From Candidatus Accumulibacter aalborgensis (GTDB lineage: Bacteria > Pseudomonadota > Gammaproteobacteria > Burkholderiales > Rhodocyclaceae): a DNA stretch of 46,759 bases. Numbering within the stretch: position 1 is the first letter of the stretch; every line of letters starts with the position of its first letter. A program made the translations under genes and the position numbers. Positions 1 through 9,383 of this stretch are shown in pieces. A model generated the notes under the pieces. The model searched no databases. It was not told the DNA's origin and worked only from the letters and a program-made list of their open reading frames with translations. The stretch is from the NCBI RefSeq assembly GCF_900089955.1, contig NZ_FLQX01000152.1, forward strand, positions 1-46,759. Reading direction: 5' to 3'.

Positions 1-104
1 CGTGACCACGTCGCTCCAACACCCGTCCCTCCGCATACACGCCCGCACTTTTTGAGAAGTTACTTTTCGGGGGCCAATGCTCATCGACACAGCAAGCCAA
101 GTGT

Positions 105-129
105 AAAAAATCCCGATACCTGATAGCGG
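105..129 (-). terminator. weak terminator-like hairpin after the ferredoxin gene
   Basis: On the minus strand an imperfect stem (CCGCTA pairing with TATCGG, one mismatch, 5-nt loop) is followed by GA and six Ts. It lies about 65 bp past the ferredoxin stop, so it could end that transcript, but the stem is short. I see no gene in bases 1-192. Confidence 0.25.
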
Positions 130-192
130 TTTTCGGCCATCAACGGCGGCATCGACAGCGCCGGAAGACCCGCCACAGGCGGCAATTGCGGC

Positions 193-974
<782 letters not shown>

Positions 975-988
<14 letters not shown>

Positions 989-1529
989 CCGCCTCGCCTC
1001 GCCGCATCAAGTGATAGAAAACCTGCCCAGCCCGGCCATGGCGCACCGTTCGCCAGCTCCCGCAGTGCTCCAGCGCATGTTCGGCCTCGGCATAGACGAC
1101 GCCATCCGCAGCCAGAACGTTTGGCACCAATGGCGCCAGCCGGTCGATCCAGCCGTGGTGAAACGGCGGATCGAGAAACAGGACATCGAAACGCAAGCCG
1201 ATGGAACTGGCGAATCTTACCGCATCGGCGCGCACAATCTCCAGGCGCTTCTCCGCGCCGAGAACGCTGGCGTTATGCTCGAGCGCTGCCAGCACCGGCG
1301 GCGAATTGTCCACCATCACGACCCTCGCCGCGCCGCGCGAAGCGGCCTCGAAACCCAGAGCACCACTGCCGGCAAACAGATCCAGACACGACAGACCGCT
1401 CAAGTCCTGGCCGAGCCAGTTGAACAGGGTCTCGCGTACACGGTCCGGCGTCGGCCGCAATCCCGGCACCGCGGGAAAACGCAGGACGCGTCGCCGCCAG
1501 TCGCCGCCGATGATCCGAACCGCGTTCAA
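975..1529 (-). CDS. rsmD: 16S rRNA (guanine966-N2)-methyltransferase
   Basis: RsmD methylates G966 of 16S rRNA on assembled 30S subunits using S-adenosylmethionine. The 184-residue protein has the Rossmann SAM-binding motif [10 protein letters not shown] at 50-59 and the N2-methyltransferase catalytic motif LDPPF at 119-123. It sits 16 bp after the second M16 gene and overlaps coaD by 14 bp, so it is in the middle of a tight minus-strand operon. Length and motifs are normal. Confidence 0.95.
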
Positions 1530-1545
1530 GGTGTCGTGCAGGATC

Positions 1546-2844
1546 TTATTCCCCGGCGACTACGACGGTCACCAGATGCTCGGCCTGAACATGGCGCGCA
1601 AACGCCGCCTTGATGTCGGCCACCGTCACCTTGTCGATGTTGTTCGGGTAGTGGTCGAGATAATCGAGCGGCAGCCCATAGAAGCCGATCATCGCGACAT
1701 TCTCCAGCAGCTTGCGATTGCTGTCGAGGCGCAAGGGAAAGCTGCCGATCAGATTTTGCTTCGCCGCCTGCAACTCGGCCTCGCTCGGCCCCTGCGCCAG
1801 GAAGGTGGCGAGCACTTCGCGGGCCACCTTCAGGGCATCGTTGGCCTGCGCCTTCTTGGTTTGCATGCCGATCTGGAAGGGCCCCAACTGGGCCAGCGGC
1901 TGGAAGTAGCTGTGCACGCTGTACGCCAGGCCACGCTTGTCACGCACCTCTTTCATCAGGCGAGAGACAAAGCCGCCACCGCCCAGCGAATAGTTGCCGA
2001 CGACCAGGGGAAAGAAATCAGGATCGCCACGTTTGAGCGCCGGCAGACCCAGCAGGAGGTGCGCCTGCACCGCCGGATGGGCAATCCGCTGCTCGCCGGC
2101 AGGCGGCAATTCCGGCACACCGATGCCGGTCATTAGCGGACCGGACGGCAGACCGGTAGTCAGGTATTCGGCCGCCCGTTCGGCCTGAAGACGCGACAGA
2201 TCGCCGACAATCGTCACGGTAGCTCTCTGCGCCGTGTAATTCGCGCCATGAAAAACGAGCACATCCGCTCGCCCCAGCGCGCTCACCGACTCTGGGGTCG
2301 CCTGCCTGCCGTAGGGATGCGACGGGTACATCGCCGACCAGAAGGCCCGGCTGGCAATCGCATCGGGACGCGTCAGCGACTCTTTGAGAGCAGCCAGCGA
2401 GCGCGCCTGCTCGCGGTCGAAAACCTCGGACGGGAACTGAGGACTGGCCAGTATGGCGCGCAGCAGGTCGAGCGCCGGGACACGCTTGTCAGCCATCGAC
2501 AGCGTACGCAGCGAGACCGAGGCCCGATCGAGATCGACGCCACCTGACAGTTGGGCGCCGAGATCCGCCATCCGGCTGGCAATCTGCGTCTCGTCCATTC
2601 CCGCGACACCAAGGTCGAGGAGCGCTCGGGTCAACTGAGCAACCCCCTCTTTCCCCTCGGCTTCATGCGACGCACCGGCAGCAAAATCGACCTGAACGTC
2701 GACAATCGGCAGCGTATGGTTCTCGACAAAAAGGACGCGCGCCCCCGAGGATGTTTGCCAGAGATCGATTTTCGGGCCCGCCTGGGCCAGTTGCGCGACC
2801 AGGGCGAGGCACAAGAGGGTGAGCAGCTGGCAAGGATTCATCAA
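1546..2844 (-). CDS. M16 family inactive-subunit homologue (zinc site lost)
   Basis: This 432-residue exported protein is of the insulinase/pitrilysin (M16) fold. A signal peptide is visible at residues 1-22 (hydrophobic core, cleavage after AQA). The zinc motif HxxEH is absent: the equivalent stretch reads EGVAQLTRALLDLG, with the His and Glu ligands replaced. The substrate-side R/Y motif KRGLAYSV is kept. This is the usual non-catalytic half of two-gene M16 systems, which pairs with the active subunit encoded 7 bp upstream. Together they would form a periplasmic peptidase chamber. Substrate unknown. Confidence 0.88.
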   Translation of the reverse strand: MMNPCQLLTLLCLALVAQLAQAGPKIDLWQTSSGARVLFVENHTLPIVDVQVDFAAGASHEAEGKEGVAQLTRALLDLGVAGMDETQIASRMADLGAQLSGGVDLDRASVSLRTLSMADKRVPALDLLRAILASPQFPSEVFDREQARSLAALKESLTRPDAIASRAFWSAMYPSHPYGRQATPESVSALGRADVLVFHGANYTAQRATVTIVGDLSRLQAERAAEYLTTGLPSGPLMTGIGVPELPPAGEQRIAHPAVQAHLLLGLPALKRGDPDFFPLVVGNYSLGGGGFVSRLMKEVRDKRGLAYSVHSYFQPLAQLGPFQIGMQTKKAQANDALKVAREVLATFLAQGPSEAELQAAKQNLIGSFPLRLDSNRKLLENVAMIGFYGLPLDYLDHYPNNIDKVTVADIKAAFARHVQAEHLVTVVVAGE

Positions 2845-2851
2845 CCGGATC

Positions 2852-4219
2852 TCAATGGCGGGGGGCGAAAGGCGAGCGAGCGCGTGGCGCGGCAGGCAAG
2901 GGCTGCGGGTCGAGTTCGGCGACCGTCAACTGCTCATCGCGAAAGTACTTCCTGGCCACTGCCTGGATCTGCTCGGCAGTCACCGCCTGAAGCTTCTCGA
3001 TGATGCGCGGGTGCTGCGTGTAGGGAATCCCGACCGACTCCAGTTGCCCAATCTCCATGGCCTGGGCGAACATCGAATCAAGCTTGTAGATCTGCCCGGC
3101 AATCAGTTGCGCCTTGGCGCGCGCGAGTTCATCAGCAGCCACCCCGTTTTGCTGTACGTCGGCCACTTCGGCACGCAAACCTGCCTCGAGTTCGGCGCGC
3201 GTTCTCCCCTCACTGGGCGAGCCGTGCAAGTAGAACACGCCCGGACCACGCGCAGTGGAACGGTAGCTGGCCGTCGCCTCGACCGCCAGACGCTGCTGGC
3301 GAACCAGATTTTTCGAAAAACGCGCCGCTTCGTGACCGGAGAGAACCGCCGACAGCATTTCAAGCGCATAGGGATCGACGTCCCGGTCGACATCGCGGAT
3401 CACCGGCACCTTGTAAGCCATCGTCACCACCGGCAGGTCTGCCGGCGCCTTGACGGTCAACCGGCGAATGCCGACCTGCGCGGGCTCGTCCTGTGGTTTC
3501 CTGACCGGCAAGGGGCGCGCCGCCAGAGAACCGTAATGCTGCTCGGCAAGCTGAAAAACTGACTCGTGCTCGACGTCACCGACCACAACGACATACGCAT
3601 TGTTTGGCGCGTACCATTGGTCGTACCAGGCGCGTGCGTCCTCGGCGGTCATGTTCTCGAGGTCGTTCATCCAGCCAATGACCGGTACGCGATACGGATG
3701 CGCCTGAAAGGCAACGGCGGTGAGTTGCTCGAAAAGCAAGCCTTGCGGTTGATCTTCGGTGCGCAACCGGCGCTCTTCCATGACCACCCTGATCTCCTGC
3801 GCGAACTCCTGGGCATCAAGGGTCAAATGGCGCATGCGATCCGCTTCGAGCTGCATCATCTCGGGCAGCTTCTCCTTCGGCACCTGCTGGAAGTAAGCGG
3901 TGTAATCGCGGCCGGTGAATGCGTTGTCCCGCCCACCGGCGGCGGCCACGCGGCGGCTGAACTCGCCGGCACCGGCGGCGGGCGTGCCCTTGAACATCAT
4001 GTGTTCGAGGACATGCGCCACGCCTGTGGTGCCGTTTTTCTCATCCATGCTGCCCGCCCGGTACCAGACCATGTGCGCTGCCGTCGGCGCGCGCCGATCC
4101 TCCTTGACGATGATCCGCAAACCGTTCGTCAGTTGGCGTTCGTAGGTCTCGGCGGGCAGCGCCACCGGCGCTAGCAGCGCCAGCAAAAGAGGAATCAGTC
4201 TCGCGTGACGCATGGGCAT
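2852..4219 (-). CDS. M16 family zinc metallopeptidase, catalytic subunit
   Basis: This is the active partner of the preceding entry, 455 residues from the ATG at 4219. A signal peptide (MPMRHARLIPLLLALLAPVA, cleavage near ALPA) indicates export. The inverted zinc-binding motif HVLEH is at residues 69-73, and the downstream conserved Glu lies in the stretch EIRVVMEERR. The frame is open about 20 codons further upstream, but that extension would bury the signal peptide, so 4219 is preferred. Divergent from ftsY with a 107-bp gap that must hold both promoters; I could not pick out convincing -35/-10 pairs there. Confidence 0.92.
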   Translation of the reverse strand: MPMRHARLIPLLLALLAPVALPAETYERQLTNGLRIIVKEDRRAPTAAHMVWYRAGSMDEKNGTTGVAHVLEHMMFKGTPAAGAGEFSRRVAAAGGRDNAFTGRDYTAYFQQVPKEKLPEMMQLEADRMRHLTLDAQEFAQEIRVVMEERRLRTEDQPQGLLFEQLTAVAFQAHPYRVPVIGWMNDLENMTAEDARAWYDQWYAPNNAYVVVVGDVEHESVFQLAEQHYGSLAARPLPVRKPQDEPAQVGIRRLTVKAPADLPVVTMAYKVPVIRDVDRDVDPYALEMLSAVLSGHEAARFSKNLVRQQRLAVEATASYRSTARGPGVFYLHGSPSEGRTRAELEAGLRAEVADVQQNGVAADELARAKAQLIAGQIYKLDSMFAQAMEIGQLESVGIPYTQHPRIIEKLQAVTAEQIQAVARKYFRDEQLTVAELDPQPLPAAPRARSPFAPRH

Positions 4220-4326
4220 GAATAGCTTCTGGCAAAGCTTCTGATAGAATTTGAGGTTGTCGGGCAAATGTGCCGGCATCTTACCACTGCCAGCCCACCT
4301 GAGCGCCTTTCAGACACGGAAGCACC

Positions 4327-5319
4327 ATGTTTGGTTTCCTGAAGAAATCCCCTGCCCCAAACCCCACGGCCACCGACCCGGCCGTTGCCGAAACCGTGGC
4401 GACCTCGGCTGCCGCTTCATGGCGGCAGCGGCTCAAGTCCGGTCTGGCCCGCACGCGCGCCCAGTTCGGCGGCAAACTGAAAACTCTGTTCTCGCGCGGC
4501 AAGGTCGACGACGAACTGCTCGAAGAGTTGGAGGCCCTGCTGCTGACCAGCGACGTCGGCCTCGATGCGACCGAGCACCTGCTCTATCAACTCAAGATGC
4601 GCGCCAAACGCGACAAGATCGACACCCCGGAAGCGATACAGAGAGCGCTGTCGGAAACAATGTACGACCTCCTGCTGCCGCTGGAGGAAGCGCTCGACCT
4701 TTCCTCGCACCGCCCGTTCATCATCATGATCGCCGGCGTCAACGGCGCCGGCAAAACCACCTCGATCGGCAAGCTGGCAAAGCATTTTCAGGCGCAGGGA
4801 CGATCGGTTCTGCTGGCGGCCGGTGACACCTTCCGGGCCGCGGCGCGCGAGCAACTGCAGACCTGGGGCGAACGCAACAATGTGAGCGTCATTGCCCAGC
4901 AATCCGGCGACCCGGCGGCGGTCATTTTCGACGCCATCGCCGCCGCCAGAGCACGAGGCATCGACATCGTGCTCGCCGATACTGCCGGCCGCCTGCCGAC
5001 CCAGTTGCACCTGATGGACGAAATCGCCAAGGTGCGGCGGGTCATCCAGAAAGCCGATCCGACCGGCCCGCATGAAACGCTGCTGGTACTCGACGCGACG
5101 CTCGGCCAGAACACGCTGCAACAGGTGATGGCCTTCGACAAGGCGATCCAGGTCACCGGGCTGGTACTCACCAAGCTCGACGGCACGGCCAAGGGCGGCA
5201 TGGTCGCCGCGATCGCTCGCCAGTGCCCGAAGCCGGTTCGCTTCATCGGCGTCGGAGAAGGCATTGACGACTTGCGGCCTTTCAAGGCCCGCGATTTCGT
5301 AGACGCGCTGTTCGAGTGA
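4327..5319 (+). CDS. ftsY: signal recognition particle receptor FtsY
   Basis: FtsY is the SRP receptor GTPase that docks ribosome-nascent chain complexes at the membrane translocon. The 330-residue protein has a short acidic/variable A region (1-50), the helical N domain (about 55-125) and the G domain. GTPase motifs are visible: G1 GVNGAGKTT at 137-145, DTAGR, TKLDG and the C-terminal GVGEGIDDLRPF. It begins a three-gene run with ftsE and ftsX, the classical cell-division locus; the ftsE start GTG overlaps its stop as GTGA. Confidence 0.98.
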   Translation: MFGFLKKSPAPNPTATDPAVAETVATSAAASWRQRLKSGLARTRAQFGGKLKTLFSRGKVDDELLEELEALLLTSDVGLDATEHLLYQLKMRAKRDKIDTPEAIQRALSETMYDLLLPLEEALDLSSHRPFIIMIAGVNGAGKTTSIGKLAKHFQAQGRSVLLAAGDTFRAAAREQLQTWGERNNVSVIAQQSGDPAAVIFDAIAAARARGIDIVLADTAGRLPTQLHLMDEIAKVRRVIQKADPTGPHETLLVLDATLGQNTLQQVMAFDKAIQVTGLVLTKLDGTAKGGMVAAIARQCPKPVRFIGVGEGIDDLRPFKARDFVDALFE

Positions 5320-6005
5320 TTTCCGCCAACGCCGTCACCAAGCGTTACCCGGAAGGACGCGAAGCGCTCAGGAATGTGAGCTTCGAAATCACTGCCGGCG
5401 AACTGGTTTTTCTCACCGGCCACTCCGGCGCCGGAAAATCGACCTTGTTCAAATTGCTGGCGGCCATCGAACGGCCGACCTCGGGCAGCATCGTGATCAA
5501 TGGCCAGAACCTCGCTGCGCTACGCAGGAATGCCCTTCCCTACCTGCGCCGCAAGCTCGGACTGATTTTTCAGGATCGCAAGCTGTTGTTCGATCGCAAC
5601 GTGCTCGATAACGTGCTCTTGCCGCTGGCCATCGTCGGCCACCCAGCCAAGGACGCTCTGCGCCGGGCGCAGGCAGCGCTCGCCAAGGTAGGCCTGCCCG
5701 ATCGCCAACAGGCCTTCCCGATTACCCTCTCGGGCGGCGAGCAGCAGCGGCTGGCGATTGCGCGTGCGGTGGTCAATCGCCCGGCCATCATTCTCGCCGA
5801 CGAACCCACCGCCAACCTCGATACGGCGTCGGCAAACGATATATTCGACATCTTTCACTCCTTTCAGCGGGTCGGGGTGACCGTGCTGATCGTCACCCAC
5901 GACGCGTTCCGCGTGCACGATCTGAGGCCAAGGATTCTGCGCCTTGACCAGGGCGAAATGACCGAGCAGAACGAGAATCAGTCCCCACAGGGTGCCGCGC
6001 AGTGA
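5316..6005 (+). CDS. ftsE: cell division ATP-binding protein FtsE
   Basis: FtsE is the ATPase of the FtsEX complex, which couples septal ring assembly to peptidoglycan hydrolase activation. The 229-residue protein has Walker [10 protein letters not shown] at 35-43, the ABC signature LSGGEQQR at 138-145, Walker B AIILADEP at 157-164 and the switch histidine in VTHD. It starts with GTG at 5316, overlapping the ftsY stop by 4 bp, and its own stop overlaps the ftsX GTG in the same way. Both overlaps argue for translational coupling. Confidence 0.97.
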   Translation: MISANAVTKRYPEGREALRNVSFEITAGELVFLTGHSGAGKSTLFKLLAAIERPTSGSIVINGQNLAALRRNALPYLRRKLGLIFQDRKLLFDRNVLDNVLLPLAIVGHPAKDALRRAQAALAKVGLPDRQQAFPITLSGGEQQRLAIARAVVNRPAIILADEPTANLDTASANDIFDIFHSFQRVGVTVLIVTHDAFRVHDLRPRILRLDQGEMTEQNENQSPQGAAQ

Positions 6006-6901
6006 GGGCTAGGCTCGCCCAGCACCTGGCCGCCCTGCGCGACGCGTGCCGTCGCCTGGCCGTGGCACCACTCAACACACTCCTGTCGCTGCTGGTTATT
6101 GGTGTCGCGCTGACGCTGCCGACAGCAGGCTGGCTGGCGGTCGACAACCTTCGCGAACTGGCCGGCGATACCCCCGGGGTGCAGCAGATCAGCGTCTTCC
6201 TGGCCATCGAGGCCGGCAAGCGTGAAGTGGGCGACATCGAGTCACGGCTCGAGGAAGCTCGGGCAGGAAACTGGCACTTTGTCCCACGCGAAGAGGCGCT
6301 CAAGCGCCTGCAGGCCTCTGAGGGGATGGCCGAGATCGTTGCCAGCCTGCCGAAAAACCCGCTGCCCGACGCCTTCGTGGTCACCCCGGCCGATACGCAA
6401 CCGGAGTCGCTCGAGCGCCTGGCGACGACATTCGCCGCCTGGCCAAAAGTGGCGCACGTACAGCTCGACTCGGCGTGGGTCAAGCGTTTCGACGCCCTTC
6501 TCCGCCTCGGCAGACTGGTCGTCATGCTGCTCGCCGCGCTCTTTGCCGGCGCGCTGGTGACCATCACTTTCAACACCATCCGCCTGCAGATCCTCGCCCA
6601 GGCGGCCGAAATCGAGGTCACCAAACTGATCGGCGCCACCGATGCCTACATCCAGCGACCACTGCACTACTTCGGCATGCTGCAAGGCGCTCTCGGCGGG
6701 CTATGTGCCGCCGCGCTGGTCAGCGCCGGTTTGCACCTGCTGACACCGTTGGTAGGCGAACTGGCGAGGCTCTATGGCGGTCACTTCGTGCTGCACAGCC
6801 TGTCAGTCAACGACATCGTCGTGCTGGCAGCGATCGGTGGCTCCCTGGGCTGGCTAGGGGCCAAAATATCCGTGCTCATTCATCTGCGCCGCTTCGCCTG
6901 A
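6002..6901 (+). CDS. ftsX: cell division protein FtsX
   Basis: FtsX is the membrane partner of FtsE. The 299-residue protein shows the expected topology: one N-terminal membrane helix (about 24-46), a periplasmic extracellular loop domain up to about residue 170, and three further helices in the second half. It starts with GTG at 6002 inside the ftsE stop (GTGA). FtsX directs periplasmic amidase activators to the septum. Nothing unusual is seen. Confidence 0.96.
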   Translation: MRARLAQHLAALRDACRRLAVAPLNTLLSLLVIGVALTLPTAGWLAVDNLRELAGDTPGVQQISVFLAIEAGKREVGDIESRLEEARAGNWHFVPREEALKRLQASEGMAEIVASLPKNPLPDAFVVTPADTQPESLERLATTFAAWPKVAHVQLDSAWVKRFDALLRLGRLVVMLLAALFAGALVTITFNTIRLQILAQAAEIEVTKLIGATDAYIQRPLHYFGMLQGALGGLCAAALVSAGLHLLTPLVGELARLYGGHFVLHSLSVNDIVVLAAIGGSLGWLGAKISVLIHLRRFA

Positions 6902-6961
6902 CGGGGTTGCGCATCAAGTCCGCTTGGCGAGTCTCGACTGTGATCGCAGCTCGCTGTTCGC

Positions 6962-6967
6962 TACAAT
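6962..6967 (+). promoter_or_regulatory. possible rpiA promoter -10 box
   Basis: TACAAT sits 31 bp before the rpiA ATG and is a 5/6 match to the sigma-70 -10 hexamer. No good -35 is found at 16-18 bp, so this is only suggestive. The gap 6902-6998 between ftsX and rpiA is otherwise featureless. Confidence 0.3.
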
Positions 6968-6998
6968 GGCAGCTATCCATCCCCAGCAGAGACTACCG

Positions 6999-7697
6999 AT
7001 GACTCAGGACGAACAGAAGCAGGAGGTGGCGCGCGCGGCGCTCGCCCACGTGGTTGAAGGAGAAATCGTCGGTGTCGGAACCGGCTCGACGGCCAACCAT
7101 TTCATCACCTGCCTGGCCGAAATCAAACATCGCATTCGCGGCGCGGTAGCCAGCTCAGAGGCCACCCGAAAGCGGCTTGAAGCCCATGGCATCACGGTTT
7201 TCGATCTCAACGCGGTGGATGAACTGCGGGTGTATGTGGACGGCGCCGACGAGATCAACGCAGCCATGCAGATGATCAAAGGGGGGGGTGGCGCACTGAC
7301 GCGCGAGAAGATCGTTTCGGCCGTCGCCCGGAAATTCGTCTGCATTGCCGATGCGGCCAAACTGGTGCCCGTCCTCGGCCATTTCCCGCTGCCCATCGAG
7401 GTCATTCCGATGGCCCTTGGCCACGTCAAACGCGAACTGGCAAGGTTCGGCGGCACTCCGGTCGTTCGTCCGGGGTTCGTGACCGACAACGGCAACCTGA
7501 TCGTTGACCTCGGCGGACTGATGATCGCCGATCCGGTCCAACTGGAAACAGCGTTGAACCAGATCGTCGGAGTGGTAAGCAACGGCCTGTTCGCCTGCCG
7601 TCCGGCGGATGTCTGCCTGCTTGGGACGGCCAGTGGCGTACGCACGCTGACCGCCGCTGAGCAGCCGCCAGCCAGTCAGGCGCCGGGCGGCACGTAG
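6999..7697 (+). CDS. rpiA: ribose-5-phosphate isomerase A
   Basis: RpiA interconverts ribose-5-phosphate and ribulose-5-phosphate in the non-oxidative pentose phosphate pathway. The 232-residue protein has the phosphate-binding stretch [12 protein letters not shown], the catalytic region DGADEIN and the Gly-rich [14 protein letters not shown] 6999 is chosen because the family begins with TQDEQKQ-like residues; the open frame reaches 75 bp further 5' without homologous sequence. The C-terminal 20 residues are an Ala/Pro/Gln tail beyond the usual end. Its 3' end overlaps the convergent yggX gene by 22 bp, so the two transcripts have complementary tails. Confidence 0.96.
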   Translation: MTQDEQKQEVARAALAHVVEGEIVGVGTGSTANHFITCLAEIKHRIRGAVASSEATRKRLEAHGITVFDLNAVDELRVYVDGADEINAAMQMIKGGGGALTREKIVSAVARKFVCIADAAKLVPVLGHFPLPIEVIPMALGHVKRELARFGGTPVVRPGFVTDNGNLIVDLGGLMIADPVQLETALNQIVGVVSNGLFACRPADVCLLGTASGVRTLTAAEQPPASQAPGGT

Positions 7698-7948
7698 CCC
7701 TGCACCTTGTCGGCGCCACTACCGAAGAAGTGTCTTTCCAACTGCTCGGCCAGATACTTGCGGTGCGCGGCATCGGCCAGGTTGAGGCGATTCTCGTTGA
7801 TGATCATGGTCTGCATGCGCACCCATTGCTGCCAGGCTTCCTTGGAGACCGATTCGTAAATCCGCTTGCCCAAGTCGCCCGGATAGGGCGGGAAGTCCAG
7901 CCCTTCAGCCTCGCGACCCAGCTTTACACAATTCACCATTCTTGCCAT
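7676..7948 (-). CDS. yggX: probable Fe(2+)-trafficking protein
   Basis: YggX-family proteins protect Fe-S clusters and have been proposed to carry iron to apo-proteins. The 90-residue protein starts [17 protein letters not shown], the family N-terminus with its single conserved Cys at residue 7. ATG 7948 is preferred over an in-frame GTG at 7957 because AAGGAG lies 8 nt before the ATG but almost touches the GTG. It converges on rpiA and overlaps its last 22 bp. It is downstream of argA by 114 bp on the same strand, an arrangement common in betaproteobacteria. Confidence 0.95.
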   Translation of the reverse strand: MARMVNCVKLGREAEGLDFPPYPGDLGKRIYESVSKEAWQQWVRMQTMIINENRLNLADAAHRKYLAEQLERHFFGSGADKVQGYVPPGA

Positions 7949-8062
7949 GCAATCCACTCCTTAATGACTTCTTGACCAATCTGGATTTCTTGCGACGGTC
8001 GATCAGCGATTGCCGTTCGCTTCCCGCGATCGACCATGATCTGCAGCCGTACCGCCAGAAAA

Positions 8063-9382
8063 CTACATCTCTTTCATCAACACGCTTGAACGACGTTGCA
8101 GGTTGTACACCAGTCGCTTCTCGGTCGGTAGCTCATCGACCTGACGCACGGCGAAACCACGCTCCCTGAACCACTGCGAAGTGGCCGTCGTGAGTACGAA
8201 CAGGCGCTTGACGCCCGATGCACGGGCGTTGGCCTCGACACGTTTCATCAACAGCGCGCCGTATCCCCAGCGGCGATAGTGCGGATGTACGGCCAAACAC
8301 GCCAGTTCGGCCTGCTCCTCACCGTAAGGGTAGAGGGCGGCACAGCCGACAATGACGCCGTCGTGCTCAACCACCGAGAAGCGTGTGATCTCACGCTCGA
8401 GCAATTCGCGCGATCGTCGGACCAGGGTGCCGTCTTCCTCGAGAGGCTCGATCAGCGCCACCAGGCCACCGATGTCGTCGGGTCGCGCATCGCGCAACTG
8501 CTCAAGCGACTCGCGGGTGATCACCGTGCCGACTCCGTCACGCGTAAAGAGTTCGCGCAGCAGTGTGCCGTCCTCATCGTAGCCGATCAGGTGCACGCGG
8601 CCGACACCGGCGCGGCTGGCGCGCGCAGCACACGGAAGATAGCGCCTGAGGTCGGTCGATAGCCAGTCGCCCAGACTGATCAACCGCTCGGCAGCCTCCA
8701 CCGTCAACTCGTCCAGCAGTGCGCCGTCGATATCGGTAGCCCCTTGGCTGTCAGTCAGGAAAATGAGCTTGTCGGCCAGTAGCGAGGTAGACACCGCTTC
8801 GGCGACCTCCTCCATGGCCAGATTGAAGATCTCGCCGGTCGGGCTCGATCCGATACACGACAGCAGAACGATGTTGCCGAGGCCGAGCTGCGCGCGGATG
8901 CCTTCGCCGTCGATCTTGCGCACCTGACCGGAGTACTGCAGATCAACCCCATCGACCACACCGACCGGCTTGGCGGTAATGAAGTTGCCGCCGACGACAC
9001 GAATCGTGCTGTTGGCCATGGGCGTATCGGCGAGCCCCTGCGAAAGCAGGGCCTCGATTTCAACGTAGATGCGGCCCACCGCATCGATCACGCAGTCGAG
9101 TGCCGGCGCATCGGTCACCCGATAGTTGCCGTGATAGACCGACGGAACTCCCCTGGCGCGTTGCAACTCATCGATCTGCGGTCTCGCTCCGTGTACCAGC
9201 ACCAGGCGCACACCGAGCGCGGCGAGCAGGTTGACGTCGTACGCCAGCGTACGCGCCAACTGCCCGGCGATCGCCTTGCCACCAAAGGCGATGAGAAAGG
9301 TCTTGCCACGAAACAGATTGACGTACGGTGCAACCGATCGGAACCAGGCAACGAAGTGGGCAGAACGAAAGTCGTCGGACAT
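8063..9382 (-). CDS. argA: amino-acid N-acetyltransferase (N-acetylglutamate synthase)
   Basis: ArgA acetylates glutamate with acetyl-CoA, the first step of arginine biosynthesis. The 439-residue protein has the classical two-part build. An N-terminal amino-acid-kinase-like domain (about 1-285, with FGGKAIAG and LVLVHGARPQI) binds arginine for feedback inhibition. A C-terminal GNAT domain (about 295-435) carries the acetyl-CoA loop HPHYRRWGYGALLMKR. It starts 1 bp after the pap stop codon, so argA and pap are almost certainly one transcript. Length and motifs are normal. Confidence 0.95.
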   Translation of the reverse strand: MSDDFRSAHFVAWFRSVAPYVNLFRGKTFLIAFGGKAIAGQLARTLAYDVNLLAALGVRLVLVHGARPQIDELQRARGVPSVYHGNYRVTDAPALDCVIDAVGRIYVEIEALLSQGLADTPMANSTIRVVGGNFITAKPVGVVDGVDLQYSGQVRKIDGEGIRAQLGLGNIVLLSCIGSSPTGEIFNLAMEEVAEAVSTSLLADKLIFLTDSQGATDIDGALLDELTVEAAERLISLGDWLSTDLRRYLPCAARASRAGVGRVHLIGYDEDGTLLRELFTRDGVGTVITRESLEQLRDARPDDIGGLVALIEPLEEDGTLVRRSRELLEREITRFSVVEHDGVIVGCAALYPYGEEQAELACLAVHPHYRRWGYGALLMKRVEANARASGVKRLFVLTTATSQWFRERGFAVRQVDELPTEKRLVYNLQRRSSVLMKEM

Positions 9383-9383
9383 G

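Noticed and set aside
7004-7645. 213-codon minus-strand frame opposite rpiA
   Set aside because: Shadow of rpiA without recognisable domains.
7949-7957. GTG at 7957 as yggX start
   Set aside because: AAGGAG lies almost directly against it; spacing fits the ATG at 7948 better, and homologues start with MAR.
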